Shown here in pieces: positions 1 to 5,246 of a DNA stretch of 5,246 nt. The DNA is taken from the NCBI GenBank assembly GCA_947176355.1, contig CAMWQY010000201.1, positions 1 to 5,246 on the forward strand. The letters are read 5' to 3'. Made by a program: the position numbers and the translations under genes. Below the pieces are notes generated by a model. It saw only the letters and a program-made list of their open reading frames with translations, searched no databases and was not told where the DNA came from. Origin of the DNA: an uncultured Porphyromonadaceae bacterium. GTDB taxonomy: Bacteria; Bacteroidota; Bacteroidia; Bacteroidales; Muribaculaceae. The first letter of the stretch is position 1; each line of letters begins with the position of its first letter.

Positions 1-87
1 GCCCCCATGTCTGGCACCATGATAGTTCCCTGGTCCGACTATAAAGCATACCTCACTAACCTGATGATAAAGTGTGCGTCCAAATAG
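1..87 (+). CDS. Probable 3' end of an unrecognised protein gene (partial)
   Basis: Frame 1 of the plus strand is open from the window edge to a TAG at 85-87, giving 28 residues that end in NLMIKCASK. The other two plus frames and the minus frames are interrupted in this stretch. The residue composition (PWSDYKAYL, several Met and Ile) looks like real protein and the codons resemble those of the downstream housekeeping genes. The frame ends 11 bases before the stop of the minus-strand ATPase gene, an arrangement typical of tightly packed convergent genes. I do not recognise the family from this tail. The alternative is that it is a chance open stretch, which is possible at this length. Confidence 0.45.
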   Translation, partial: APMSGTMIVPWSDYKAYLTNLMIKCASK

Positions 88-98
88 CTATATGAAAA

Positions 99-1673
99 TC
101 AACTATTCAAATTCTCGATCTTCCAGTCTTCGATGCATCGTGTCTTTGACGAGAAGTTTACTCCAATCCTAATTATCTGACGCCCATCCATCTGATATTT
201 ACGGTCGTATTTCTTGTCTTCGATCTGCTGGAGAGCTTCTTCGGCAGATCCGTCGTATTTTAGCTCTATTACGTATATGTAATCTTCTGTCTTGACCGTA
301 ATGTCAATACTTCCATCAGAAGTGGCTGACTCTGTCTCGGTCTCCAGTCCGATTAAGTCCATCAAAAGGTAAAAGGCATTATGGAAATTGTTCTCATTGT
401 CCATCTTCATCTTAAAGTGGACTCCTGCGAAATAAGCCTGTATGCACTTCATGGCATTGTCTGCCTCCCCTAAGATGAAATACATTACAATGTCAGATAC
501 GAGTCTCTTTACTTCTTCATCCGAATGGCATTTCACATAATAAGGAAGAAGAACCCTGAAAAGTCCATCCTTTACCTCATTGTTAGGAATTCCGAGTTTA
601 TACCTCTTTATTTTGTGATTATAGCTTTTGATGGTAAGATAGCCTGTCTGATACAAAAGAGCTAACGGTTGAGGTGTAAGCAGGTCAAGACCTTTCAGGT
701 CATCGTCAGTGCAGTAGCTGTCAAACATAGCCTTCAGATCCGCATGCACTCGTTTGAGTGTCTCTGCAACAAGCCTTGGCATCCCTGTATCGTTCCAGTA
801 GTTGGCGATCTTTGAGTCGCTCATTGCATTTAGAAGTGACCATGGATTGTAGATGTCGCTTCCATTCTCGGAGAAACGGTAGCCGTCATAGTTACGTTTA
901 AGCTCTTGAAGAGCTTCCTTGCAGCTGGTCCCGTTTTTTTCTGCAAGTTTGTTGACACCTGACTTCAGGTTGTCAAGCAACTCTCTTTCTGTGATGCCGC
1001 ATATATCTGCATATTCATCAAGAAAAGTTAAGTCTTTAATATTATTAAGGTCAGAAAAGATACTTAGCTTGCTGAAACGGCTTACTCCGGTCAGGAAAAC
1101 TAACCGTATATGTTGGGCGGAACTCTTAAAGTTAGAGTACACGGAGGAGAGCTTACTTCGATAATGCTCGATGTTTTCCTTGTTGTTGATATTTGCCACA
1201 AGAGGTTTGTCGTATTCATCTACGAGAATCACAACCTGCCGCCCGGTCTTCAAGTGCGCAGCTTCTATTATGTTCTGTAGTCTGGTCGCTAAGGAATCGG
1301 CAATTTCTTTGACTTCATATTCTTTTTCCCATTTCTTAAAAATATTGTCAAGCAAACTGTCAAGATGTCCGATTTCCGAATAGCTGTCAGTGTTCAGATC
1401 GAGACGTAGCACAGGGTAAGACTCCCAATCCCAGCCTATGGAGTCGATGAAAAGCCCTTTGAAAAGCTCCCTTTCCCCTTCAAAGAAATACTTTAGAGTA
1501 GATAGGAAGAGGCTTTTGCCAAACCTTCGAGGTCTGGCGAGGAAGAAATATTGCCCACCTTCATCAATAATCTTTTTGATGAATGGAGTCTTGTCAATAT
1601 AGACGCTTCCGCGATCGCGCAAAGTCTTGAAATCTTGTTGACCAATAGGATATTTTATCTTCCTCTCTTCCAT
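99..1673 (-). CDS. AAA-ATPase-like protein with C-terminal PD-(D/E)XK nuclease-fold domain
   Basis: This 524-residue protein has the layout of the AAA-ATPase_like / DUF1703 (PDDEXK_9) family, common and often multicopy in Bacteroidales and Clostridia; its biological role is not established. The N-terminal part has the family's P-loop variant RPRRFGKSL (residues 47-55), a Walker B-like segment VVILVDEYDKPL (147-158), a sensor-like TGVSRFSKLS region (195-204), and the family motifs YDGYRF (262-267) and YNPWSLL (275-281). The C-terminal part has a nuclease-fold core with D457 in GSID, then E470 and K472 in IELK, followed by an AEEALQQI helix (477-484). Both domains look intact and the length is normal for the family. 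The ATG at 1671-1673 sits about 17 bases below a consensus promoter, leaving a very short leader with no Shine-Dalgarno site. The protein should be cytoplasmic: no signal peptide or membrane helix is visible. Nuclease activity, and a role in defence or in a mobile element, are inference only. Confidence 0.9.
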   Translation of the reverse strand: MEERKIKYPIGQQDFKTLRDRGSVYIDKTPFIKKIIDEGGQYFFLARPRRFGKSLFLSTLKYFFEGERELFKGLFIDSIGWDWESYPVLRLDLNTDSYSEIGHLDSLLDNIFKKWEKEYEVKEIADSLATRLQNIIEAAHLKTGRQVVILVDEYDKPLVANINNKENIEHYRSKLSSVYSNFKSSAQHIRLVFLTGVSRFSKLSIFSDLNNIKDLTFLDEYADICGITERELLDNLKSGVNKLAEKNGTSCKEALQELKRNYDGYRFSENGSDIYNPWSLLNAMSDSKIANYWNDTGMPRLVAETLKRVHADLKAMFDSYCTDDDLKGLDLLTPQPLALLYQTGYLTIKSYNHKIKRYKLGIPNNEVKDGLFRVLLPYYVKCHSDEEVKRLVSDIVMYFILGEADNAMKCIQAYFAGVHFKMKMDNENNFHNAFYLLMDLIGLETETESATSDGSIDITVKTEDYIYVIELKYDGSAEEALQQIEDKKYDRKYQMDGRQIIRIGVNFSSKTRCIEDWKIENLNS

Positions 1674-1690
1674 AATTTCTTATTTTCTCG

Positions 1691-1722
1691 CAAATATAAC
1701 ACTTTTCTCTTTCCTATCCAAA
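1691..1722 (-). promoter_or_regulatory. Bacteroidota-type promoter for the ATPase/nuclease gene
   Basis: On the minus strand, TTTG at 1722-1719 is followed after 20 bases by TATATTTG at 1698-1691. Both match the Bacteroidota primary-sigma elements (-33 TTTG and -7 TAnnTTTG) with the expected spacing. The site lies in the 68-base gap between the membrane-protein gene and the ATPase gene and would give a leader of only about ten bases. It suggests the ATPase gene can be transcribed independently of the sigma-factor operon upstream, although read-through is not excluded because no terminator hairpin is visible in the gap. Confidence 0.7.
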
Positions 1723-1741
1723 TTTCCTTTCCTCAATTTAC

Positions 1742-2302
1742 TTACTCTAATAAATTCCGATAGTCTCTAAAATATTTCCAGACACCATAAAGTCCGCTAA
1801 TGCCACCGATTACTGCTCCGAAGATAAGTCCGTCGATATCTCTGAACCCGGATCGGCTGAGGGCAAACATGAAATATATGGACCATGCTATAGCAATAAA
1901 GTATCCGAATAAAAGATATCTTATATGGCATTTTTTGTAATATTTAGCCATTGAAGAAACTTGTGTTATTGGCATAGTAAGGGGGTCGATTTTTCCTAAA
2001 CCTCGCAGGAACCAATTGAGTATATATGTATTCACCGACATGACAATTACGTATGTAATTGCCAAAGGAATTCTGTATACATTCCCTAAAGATGGCATCA
2101 CGAAGAAGAAAATCGGGAAAATAATTGTTGCTAAAATAGAAAAATCTCTGCCTTTCAAATAGCGCGAGTATAGTCTGTCGAGCGACGTTTTCATCTTGTT
2201 CATTTTGTCGGGATCGTCGGGTAGTGTTTCCATTCCAAGTGCTTTTCCCATTTCTATCCAAGCCTTTCTCATCTGCTCAATATCCATATTATTTGAATTC
2301 AT
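1742..2302 (-). CDS. Small four-helix membrane protein, putative partner of the upstream sigma factor
   Basis: This 186-residue protein has an N-terminal soluble part of about 50 residues, rich in charge and likely helical (MRKAWIEMGKALGM, residues 11-24), then four hydrophobic segments at roughly 54-70, 76-98, 127-148 and 156-177. It has no signal peptide, so the N-terminus is probably cytoplasmic. Its ATG overlaps the sigma-factor stop as ATGA and is preceded by a strong Shine-Dalgarno site, so the two products are probably made in linked amounts. Sigma factors of this kind in Bacteroidales are often followed by such small membrane proteins, which suggests an anti-sigma or sensor role. I do not see a zinc-binding HxxxCxxC anti-sigma motif or a FecR-like domain, so the function is inferred from position only. 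A second in-frame Met (residue 6) is an alternative start, but the Shine-Dalgarno spacing favours the first. Confidence 0.85.
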   Translation of the reverse strand: MNSNNMDIEQMRKAWIEMGKALGMETLPDDPDKMNKMKTSLDRLYSRYLKGRDFSILATIIFPIFFFVMPSLGNVYRIPLAITYVIVMSVNTYILNWFLRGLGKIDPLTMPITQVSSMAKYYKKCHIRYLLFGYFIAIAWSIYFMFALSRSGFRDIDGLIFGAVIGGISGLYGVWKYFRDYRNLLE

Positions 2303-2904
2303 ATCAACTCCTCCTTTTTATACTCTTTTGTGATTTTTTCTTTGATTCTTCTTATTCTTGTGGCTATGGTGTTCCTGTTAAGTCCCATAGCCGCCCCAAT
2401 TTCATCATAACTCAATTCATCGAGCCACATTATTATGATCGCTTTCTCATCCGGATCGAGTGTGTTGATTATCCGATGTAACTGTTCAATTGATTCTTTA
2501 TCGGAATCATCACTGTCGATCAATCCGTAAAGACCATCAAGAGATTCGTGTTGATGGCGAGAGTGTCTCCTTATTGTAGAAAGGCAAGAATTGATGGTAA
2601 CTCTGTAAATCCATGTTTTCATAGATGATTCCCCACGAAAGCTATGCAGCCCTCTCCAGATATTTATGAGTGCATCTTGACGTAAATCCTCAAATTCTAC
2701 GACAGAACAAGAATAAGAGAAGCAAATCCTTGATATTGTAGCATTCTCTAAAGCTATCAGCTCGTTGAACTCGCGTTCTATTTGATAAGACGAATTGACT
2801 TCCTCATCTTTGGATAATGATGCAAATCTTAATAGCCTATTCCAAAGGAACTTTATTTTTAACCCCATTGGGATGGCTATTGTCGGATATATATTCAGGA
2901 TCAT
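2299..2904 (-). CDS. RNA polymerase sigma-70 family factor, ECF-like
   Basis: This 201-residue protein has the two-domain build of group 4 (ECF) sigma factors. Sigma region 2 spans about residues 46-113, with the core-binding DLRQDALINIWRGL (73-86) and a promoter-melting/-10 recognition segment FRGESSMKTWIYRVTINSC (89-107). An acidic linker (DSDDSDKES, 130-138) leads to region 4 at about 140-193, whose helix-turn-helix SYDEIGAAMGLNRNTIATRI (165-184) would contact the -35 element. The start at 2904 is the first possible ATG because a TAA stop lies directly before it in frame. The only other Met before region 2 is residue 13, so the true N-terminus may be twelve residues shorter; either way about 30-45 residues precede region 2. 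The gene heads a two-gene operon with the membrane protein that overlaps its stop. Regulon and inducing signal cannot be read from the sequence. Confidence 0.92.
   Translation of the reverse strand: MILNIYPTIAIPMGLKIKFLWNRLLRFASLSKDEEVNSSYQIEREFNELIALENATISRICFSYSCSVVEFEDLRQDALINIWRGLHSFRGESSMKTWIYRVTINSCLSTIRRHSRHQHESLDGLYGLIDSDDSDKESIEQLHRIINTLDPDEKAIIIMWLDELSYDEIGAAMGLNRNTIATRIRRIKEKITKEYKKEELI
2308..2316 (-). promoter_or_regulatory. Strong Shine-Dalgarno site for the membrane-protein gene
   Basis: The minus strand reads AAGGAGGAG here. Its AGGAGG core lies seven bases before the ATG at 2302-2300. It sits inside the last codons of the sigma-factor gene, where it encodes Lys-Glu-Glu. Strong Shine-Dalgarno sites are uncommon in Bacteroidota; the other starts in this window lack a well-placed one. 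Together with the ATGA overlap it supports translational coupling, though the bases are also constrained by the Lys/Glu codons. Confidence 0.65.
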
Positions 2905-2994
2905 TTAAATTCATTTTTAATATTCGTAAATAAGTCAAAACAACTTCTGTAGATCGTCTTTTGTTTAGACTCCGATATTCTCAAAATAGTTTCA

Positions 2995-3025
2995 CAAAAG
3001 TATTAAAAAATGTATCTGCTCCAAA
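2995..3025 (-). promoter_or_regulatory. Bacteroidota-type promoter for the sigma/membrane-protein operon
   Basis: On the minus strand, TTTG (3025-3022) and TACTTTTG (3002-2995) are separated by 19 bases. Both elements match the Bacteroidota housekeeping consensus (TTTG and TAnnTTTG). Transcription would start near 2988, giving a leader of about 84 bases before the sigma-factor ATG. The fit to the primary-sigma consensus suggests the operon is transcribed by the housekeeping polymerase rather than only by its own product; that is inference. Confidence 0.65.
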
Positions 3026-3083
3026 CGAATGATAAAAAATGTGAAGATTCCGGAACGAAGGACATAAAAAAATGGCATGATAA

Positions 3084-3115
3084 TTTCATTTTCTCAATTT
3101 AAATTGTTAAATTTG
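3084..3115 (+). promoter_or_regulatory. Bacteroidota-type promoter for the upp-recF operon
   Basis: TTTC at 3084-3087 (three of four matches to TTTG) is followed after 20 bases by TAAATTTG at 3108-3115, a full match to TAnnTTTG. The predicted start lies near 3122, leaving a leader of about 16 bases to the upp ATG at 3138. The leader is A/T-rich with no Shine-Dalgarno site, as is usual in this phylum. A perfect 12-base palindrome fills most of the spacer. Confidence 0.65.
3095..3106. promoter_or_regulatory. 12-base palindrome in the upp promoter spacer (possible operator)
   Basis: CAATTTAAATTG is a perfect inverted repeat lying between the -33 and -7 elements of the upp promoter. A dimeric regulator bound here would compete with RNA polymerase. 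It is A/T-rich, so chance occurrence is plausible, and no regulator gene of obvious relevance is visible nearby. Confidence 0.25.
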
Positions 3116-3137
3116 TAGACTCTAAAAACATTTATTT

Positions 3138-3803
3138 ATGGAAGTGATTAATTTTGCCGAAACTCCATCGGTGATGAGCCAGTATATGCGTGAATTGCGC
3201 GACATAAATATCCAGAGCGACCGGATGCGTTTCCGTGCCAACCTTGACCGTATCGGTCAGCTTATGGCGTATGAAATCTCCAAGCGCATAGCCTACGATG
3301 ATGTCACTATAAAGACCCCGCTCGCCGACTGTGTTTGTAAGCAACCGGCAGAGGAAATTGTCGTAGCAACCATCCTCCGTGCCGGTCTCCCGTTCCATCA
3401 TGGTTTTCTTCAGATATTTGATAATGCCGGTAATGCATTTGTCAGCGCATATCGTAAATATCATGAAAAAGGCGACACTTTTGATGTCCTTGTTGAGTAT
3501 ATGGCATCTCCATCATTGGAAGGAAAGACTCTTATACTTGTCGACCCGATGCTTGCTACAGGGACTTCAATGGAGTTAGGATATCGTGCGCTGCTTCGAA
3601 AAGGTACCCCTGCTAAAGTGCACGTGGCTTCCGTCATTGCTTCAGAGCGTGCCGTGGAATATGTAAAGCAACGTTTCCCGGAAGACAAAACTACCGTTTG
3701 GTGTGCCGCCATTGACCCCGAAGTGAATGCCCATAGTTATATCGTTCCCGGGCTTGGAGATGCCGGTGATCTTGCCTACGGAGAGAAGGAAGACAACGCA
3801 TGA
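3138..3803 (+). CDS. upp: Uracil phosphoribosyltransferase
   Basis: Converts uracil and PRPP to UMP and diphosphate in the cytoplasmic pyrimidine salvage pathway. At 221 residues it is slightly longer than the roughly 208-residue enterobacterial enzyme. The PRPP-binding loop is LVDPMLATGTS (134-144), the usual DPMLATG core. The uracil-binding segment near the C-terminus is YIVPGLGDAGD (201-211), a hallmark of the family. ILRAGLP (79-85) is the conserved diphosphate-contacting loop. All key segments are present, so the enzyme should be active. The ATG at 3138 follows a promoter at 3084-3115 with a short leader, and the protein begins with the expected MEVINF-type N-terminus. The stop overlaps the recF start as ATGA, making upp the first gene of an operon with recF. 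The short tail after the uracil site (AYGEKEDNA) lacks obvious features. Confidence 0.97.
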   Translation: MEVINFAETPSVMSQYMRELRDINIQSDRMRFRANLDRIGQLMAYEISKRIAYDDVTIKTPLADCVCKQPAEEIVVATILRAGLPFHHGFLQIFDNAGNAFVSAYRKYHEKGDTFDVLVEYMASPSLEGKTLILVDPMLATGTSMELGYRALLRKGTPAKVHVASVIASERAVEYVKQRFPEDKTTVWCAAIDPEVNAHSYIVPGLGDAGDLAYGEKEDNA

Positions 3804-4915
3804 GGATTGACAAGATCGACATAGTTAACTTTAAGAACATCGAAGAGGCTTCTTTGGAATTTTCCGGGGGAGTAAACTGTCTGTTGGGTATGAATGGAAT
3901 GGGGAAGAGCAATCTTCTCGAGGCCATACATTTTCTATGTCTTGCACGCCCCATGCAGTCGCTGCCCGAGTCCGCACTCCCTTGCCATGGATCAGACATG
4001 ATGATGGTGAAGGGTTCTTTTACGATGGACACCGGAGTGAATGAGAATGTCAGCTGTGGTATTACAAAGGGAAAAGGAAAGACACTGAAATGCAATGGCA
4101 AGGAATATCAACGCATTTCAGAGCATATTGGTAAGTTTCCAATCGTGACAGTTACTCCTGCCGACCATTCCATCGTAAGCGGAGCGGCTGAAGAACGACG
4201 TAAGCTGATGGATATGGTGATTTCCCAAGCCGACAAAACATATCTTTCTCATCTGATCCGCTATAATAGAAGCATCGACAGTCGCAACCGTATGTTGAAG
4301 GCTGGTGTGAAAGACAAATTGCTGTATGAATCAGTTGAGGCTTCGATGGAGGATTCCGCTACAATCATACATAATACCCGTAAGGCATGGGTAGAGGAAA
4401 TATTACCGGTTTTCCGCACAAGATATTCAGAAATATCCGGAGATGCTGAGAAAGCATCAATAAAATATTCCAGCATTCTCAACGATCAGAGTCTCCGGGC
4501 GGTGCTTGATAGTACTCGTGCAAAAGACCAAGTGCTTGGCTATACGTCAAAAGGCGTACATCGCGACGATTTGCTTACCGGTTTAGGGGATTATTCCATG
4601 CGCCGTCTCGGCAGTCAGGGACAAGTGAAGACATTCACCATAGCCTTGCGTCTTGCTATTTTTAGTTATCTGAGAAAAGTCTCCGGCCAGATTCCGATTT
4701 TGTTGCTTGATGATATTTTCGATAAGCTTGATTCAAGCCGGGTTGGAAGGATAATGGAGATGGTCAGCGGTGATGAAGGTTTCGGACAGATATTTATTAC
4801 AGACACCAACCGTGAGCACCTTGATGAGATTTTGGAAGCCATCAAAGGGGAAAGCCGTCTATTCTCAGTCAAAGATGGTCAATTTTCTCCCGTGAATATA
4901 AATTCCAGTTTATAA
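3800..4915 (+). CDS. recF: DNA replication and repair protein RecF
   Basis: RecF is an SMC-like ATPase that acts with RecO and RecR to load RecA at gapped DNA and stalled forks. This 371-residue protein starts with the family's typical MRIDKIDIVNFKNI. It has Walker A GMNGMGKS (residues 30-37, with Ser rather than the more common Thr), the RecF motif GVHRDDL (252-258; usually GPHRDDL), the ABC signature GSQGQ (271-275), and Walker B with D-loop in PILLLDDIFDKLD (299-311). Length and motif order are normal, so it appears intact. It is not a longer RecN or SMC protein because no extended coiled coil lies between the ATPase halves. The ATG overlaps the upp stop by four bases (ATGA), indicating translational coupling, with no clear Shine-Dalgarno site. 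A DUF721/DciA-like gene follows 24 bases after the stop, a neighbour commonly seen beside recF in Bacteroidota. Confidence 0.97.
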   Translation: MRIDKIDIVNFKNIEEASLEFSGGVNCLLGMNGMGKSNLLEAIHFLCLARPMQSLPESALPCHGSDMMMVKGSFTMDTGVNENVSCGITKGKGKTLKCNGKEYQRISEHIGKFPIVTVTPADHSIVSGAAEERRKLMDMVISQADKTYLSHLIRYNRSIDSRNRMLKAGVKDKLLYESVEASMEDSATIIHNTRKAWVEEILPVFRTRYSEISGDAEKASIKYSSILNDQSLRAVLDSTRAKDQVLGYTSKGVHRDDLLTGLGDYSMRRLGSQGQVKTFTIALRLAIFSYLRKVSGQIPILLLDDIFDKLDSSRVGRIMEMVSGDEGFGQIFITDTNREHLDEILEAIKGESRLFSVKDGQFSPVNINSSL

Positions 4916-4930
4916 TTTATAATTAATAAT
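4910..4930 (+). repeat. Three AT-rich heptad units between recF and the DUF721 gene
   Basis: Three consecutive 7-base units read TTATAAT, TTATAAT and TAATAAT; the first two are identical and the third differs at one position. The array begins in the last recF codons, supplies the recF TAA stop, and ends just before the downstream start region. It may be a slippage-prone short tandem repeat, or simply a low-complexity spacer. Confidence 0.5.
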
Positions 4931-4939
4931 TGAGAAAGG

Positions 4940-5233
4940 TTGGAAAGAAGAGACGCAGTGACAGTGGGCGATGTGCTCAGGGAATGCCTTGAGAAGAGCA
5001 GTATGCAAGGACGCCTTGATGAAGTGCGTGCTTGCGATGCTTTCCCTCTTGTGGTAGGAACACATATTGCTTCCTTATGTCATAGACCCTATATACATAA
5101 TGGAGTGATGACTGTAGGGGTATCCAATGCATCGTTGCGTTCGGATTTGAATATGCGTCGCGGTGGAATAAAGAAAGGGATTAATGAGATTTTGGGCAAG
5201 GATGTGGTGAAGGAAATACTTTTTAGAAACTAA
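4940..5233 (+). CDS. DUF721/DciA-like protein, TTG start
   Basis: This 97-residue protein resembles the short DUF721 proteins found after recF in Bacteroidota: an N-terminal GDVLRECLEK helix (residues 10-19), a central AFPLVVGTHIASLC segment (34-47) where many members have a Trp before the VVG, then VMTVGVSNASLRSDLNMRR (56-74) and a C-terminal GKDVVKEILFRN (86-97). DUF721 includes DciA, a DnaB-helicase loader or operator in many bacteria, so a replication role is plausible but not shown for this short form. No in-frame ATG exists between an in-frame TGA at 4931-4933 and the domain. TTG at 4940 gives MERRDAVTVGDVL, which fits the family N-terminus; GTG at 4958 or 4964 would shorten it. The GAGAAAGG before the TTG is too close to act as a normal Shine-Dalgarno site. 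The gene is probably co-transcribed with upp and recF. Confidence 0.85.
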   Translation: MERRDAVTVGDVLRECLEKSSMQGRLDEVRACDAFPLVVGTHIASLCHRPYIHNGVMTVGVSNASLRSDLNMRRGGIKKGINEILGKDVVKEILFRN

Positions 5234-5237
5234 GAAT

Positions 5238-5246
5238 ATGAGTCAG
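5238..5246 (+). CDS. Possible start of a further gene (partial)
   Basis: An ATG four bases after the DUF721 stop opens Met-Ser-Gln and runs off the window edge. The tight spacing fits a fourth gene in the upp-recF operon, but three codons cannot identify it, or prove that it is a gene. Confidence 0.3.

Noticed and set aside
919..1383. Two plus-strand open frames (919-1164, 1171-1383) opposite the ATPase gene
   Set aside because: Both are antisense to conserved ATPase motifs; their translations look like reverse-frame composition (many Ser/Leu) with no domain.
1674..1741. Intrinsic terminator after the membrane-protein gene
   Set aside because: No G/C-rich stem followed by a T-run can be found on the minus strand; the gap is explained by the ATPase promoter.
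1944..2261. 105-codon minus-strand open frame inside the membrane-protein gene
   Set aside because: It is an alternate-frame shadow: the translation is low in hydrophobic structure and rich in Arg/Asn, and it lies wholly within a gene with clear membrane helices and a coupled start.
3048..3055. TTCCGGAA palindrome as a stand-alone operator
   Set aside because: Only eight bases, off-centre from both promoters, and expected by chance in a region of this size; mentioned only as part of the intergenic observation.
3132..3464. 110-codon minus-strand open frame opposite upp
   Set aside because: Antisense to a fully conserved enzyme, with no promoter or domain of its own; the open frame follows from upp codon composition.
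3691..4101. 136-codon minus-strand open frame across the upp-recF junction
   Set aside because: It lies antisense to two strongly supported genes, including the RecF N-terminus, and its translation shows no recognisable domain.

Overview
The window looks like chromosomal DNA from a member of the Bacteroidota, most likely a gut-type Bacteroidales (Bacteroides/Prevotella/Muribaculaceae range; genus not resolvable by eye). Three things point there. Promoter-like sites fit the Bacteroidota TTTG / TAnnTTTG pattern with 19-20 base spacers. Most starts lack a Shine-Dalgarno site. The gene content is also typical: an AAA-ATPase-like/PD-(D/E)XK protein of the kind abundant in gut Bacteroidales, a sigma-70-family factor paired with a small membrane protein, and recF followed by a short DUF721 gene.

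Left half (minus strand, about 99-2904). A divergently transcribed operon encodes an ECF-like sigma factor (2299-2904) and a four-helix membrane protein (1742-2302), joined by an ATGA stop/start overlap with a strong Shine-Dalgarno site. Its promoter-like site (2995-3025) matches the Bacteroidota housekeeping consensus fully. Downstream on the same strand, after a 68-base gap with its own consensus promoter, lies a 524-residue ATPase with a C-terminal PD-(D/E)XK nuclease-fold domain (99-1673). It converges on a plus-strand frame at the left edge that is probably the tail of another gene (1-87).

Right half (plus strand, 3138-5233). This is a housekeeping-type operon: upp (uracil phosphoribosyltransferase), recF (overlapping upp by ATGA), then a short DUF721/DciA-like gene that appears to start at TTG just after a small AT-rich heptad repeat. 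A further gene may begin at 5238. Grouping recF with a DUF721 protein puts replication and repair functions together; upp in front links pyrimidine salvage to the same transcript.

The 233-base divergent region (2905-3137) holds two back-to-back promoters and two short palindromes, one inside the upp promoter spacer. I see no tRNA, rRNA, CRISPR array, insertion sequence or convincing intrinsic terminator. No clearly new system stands out. The least understood elements are the sigma/membrane-protein pair and the ATPase-nuclease gene beside it.
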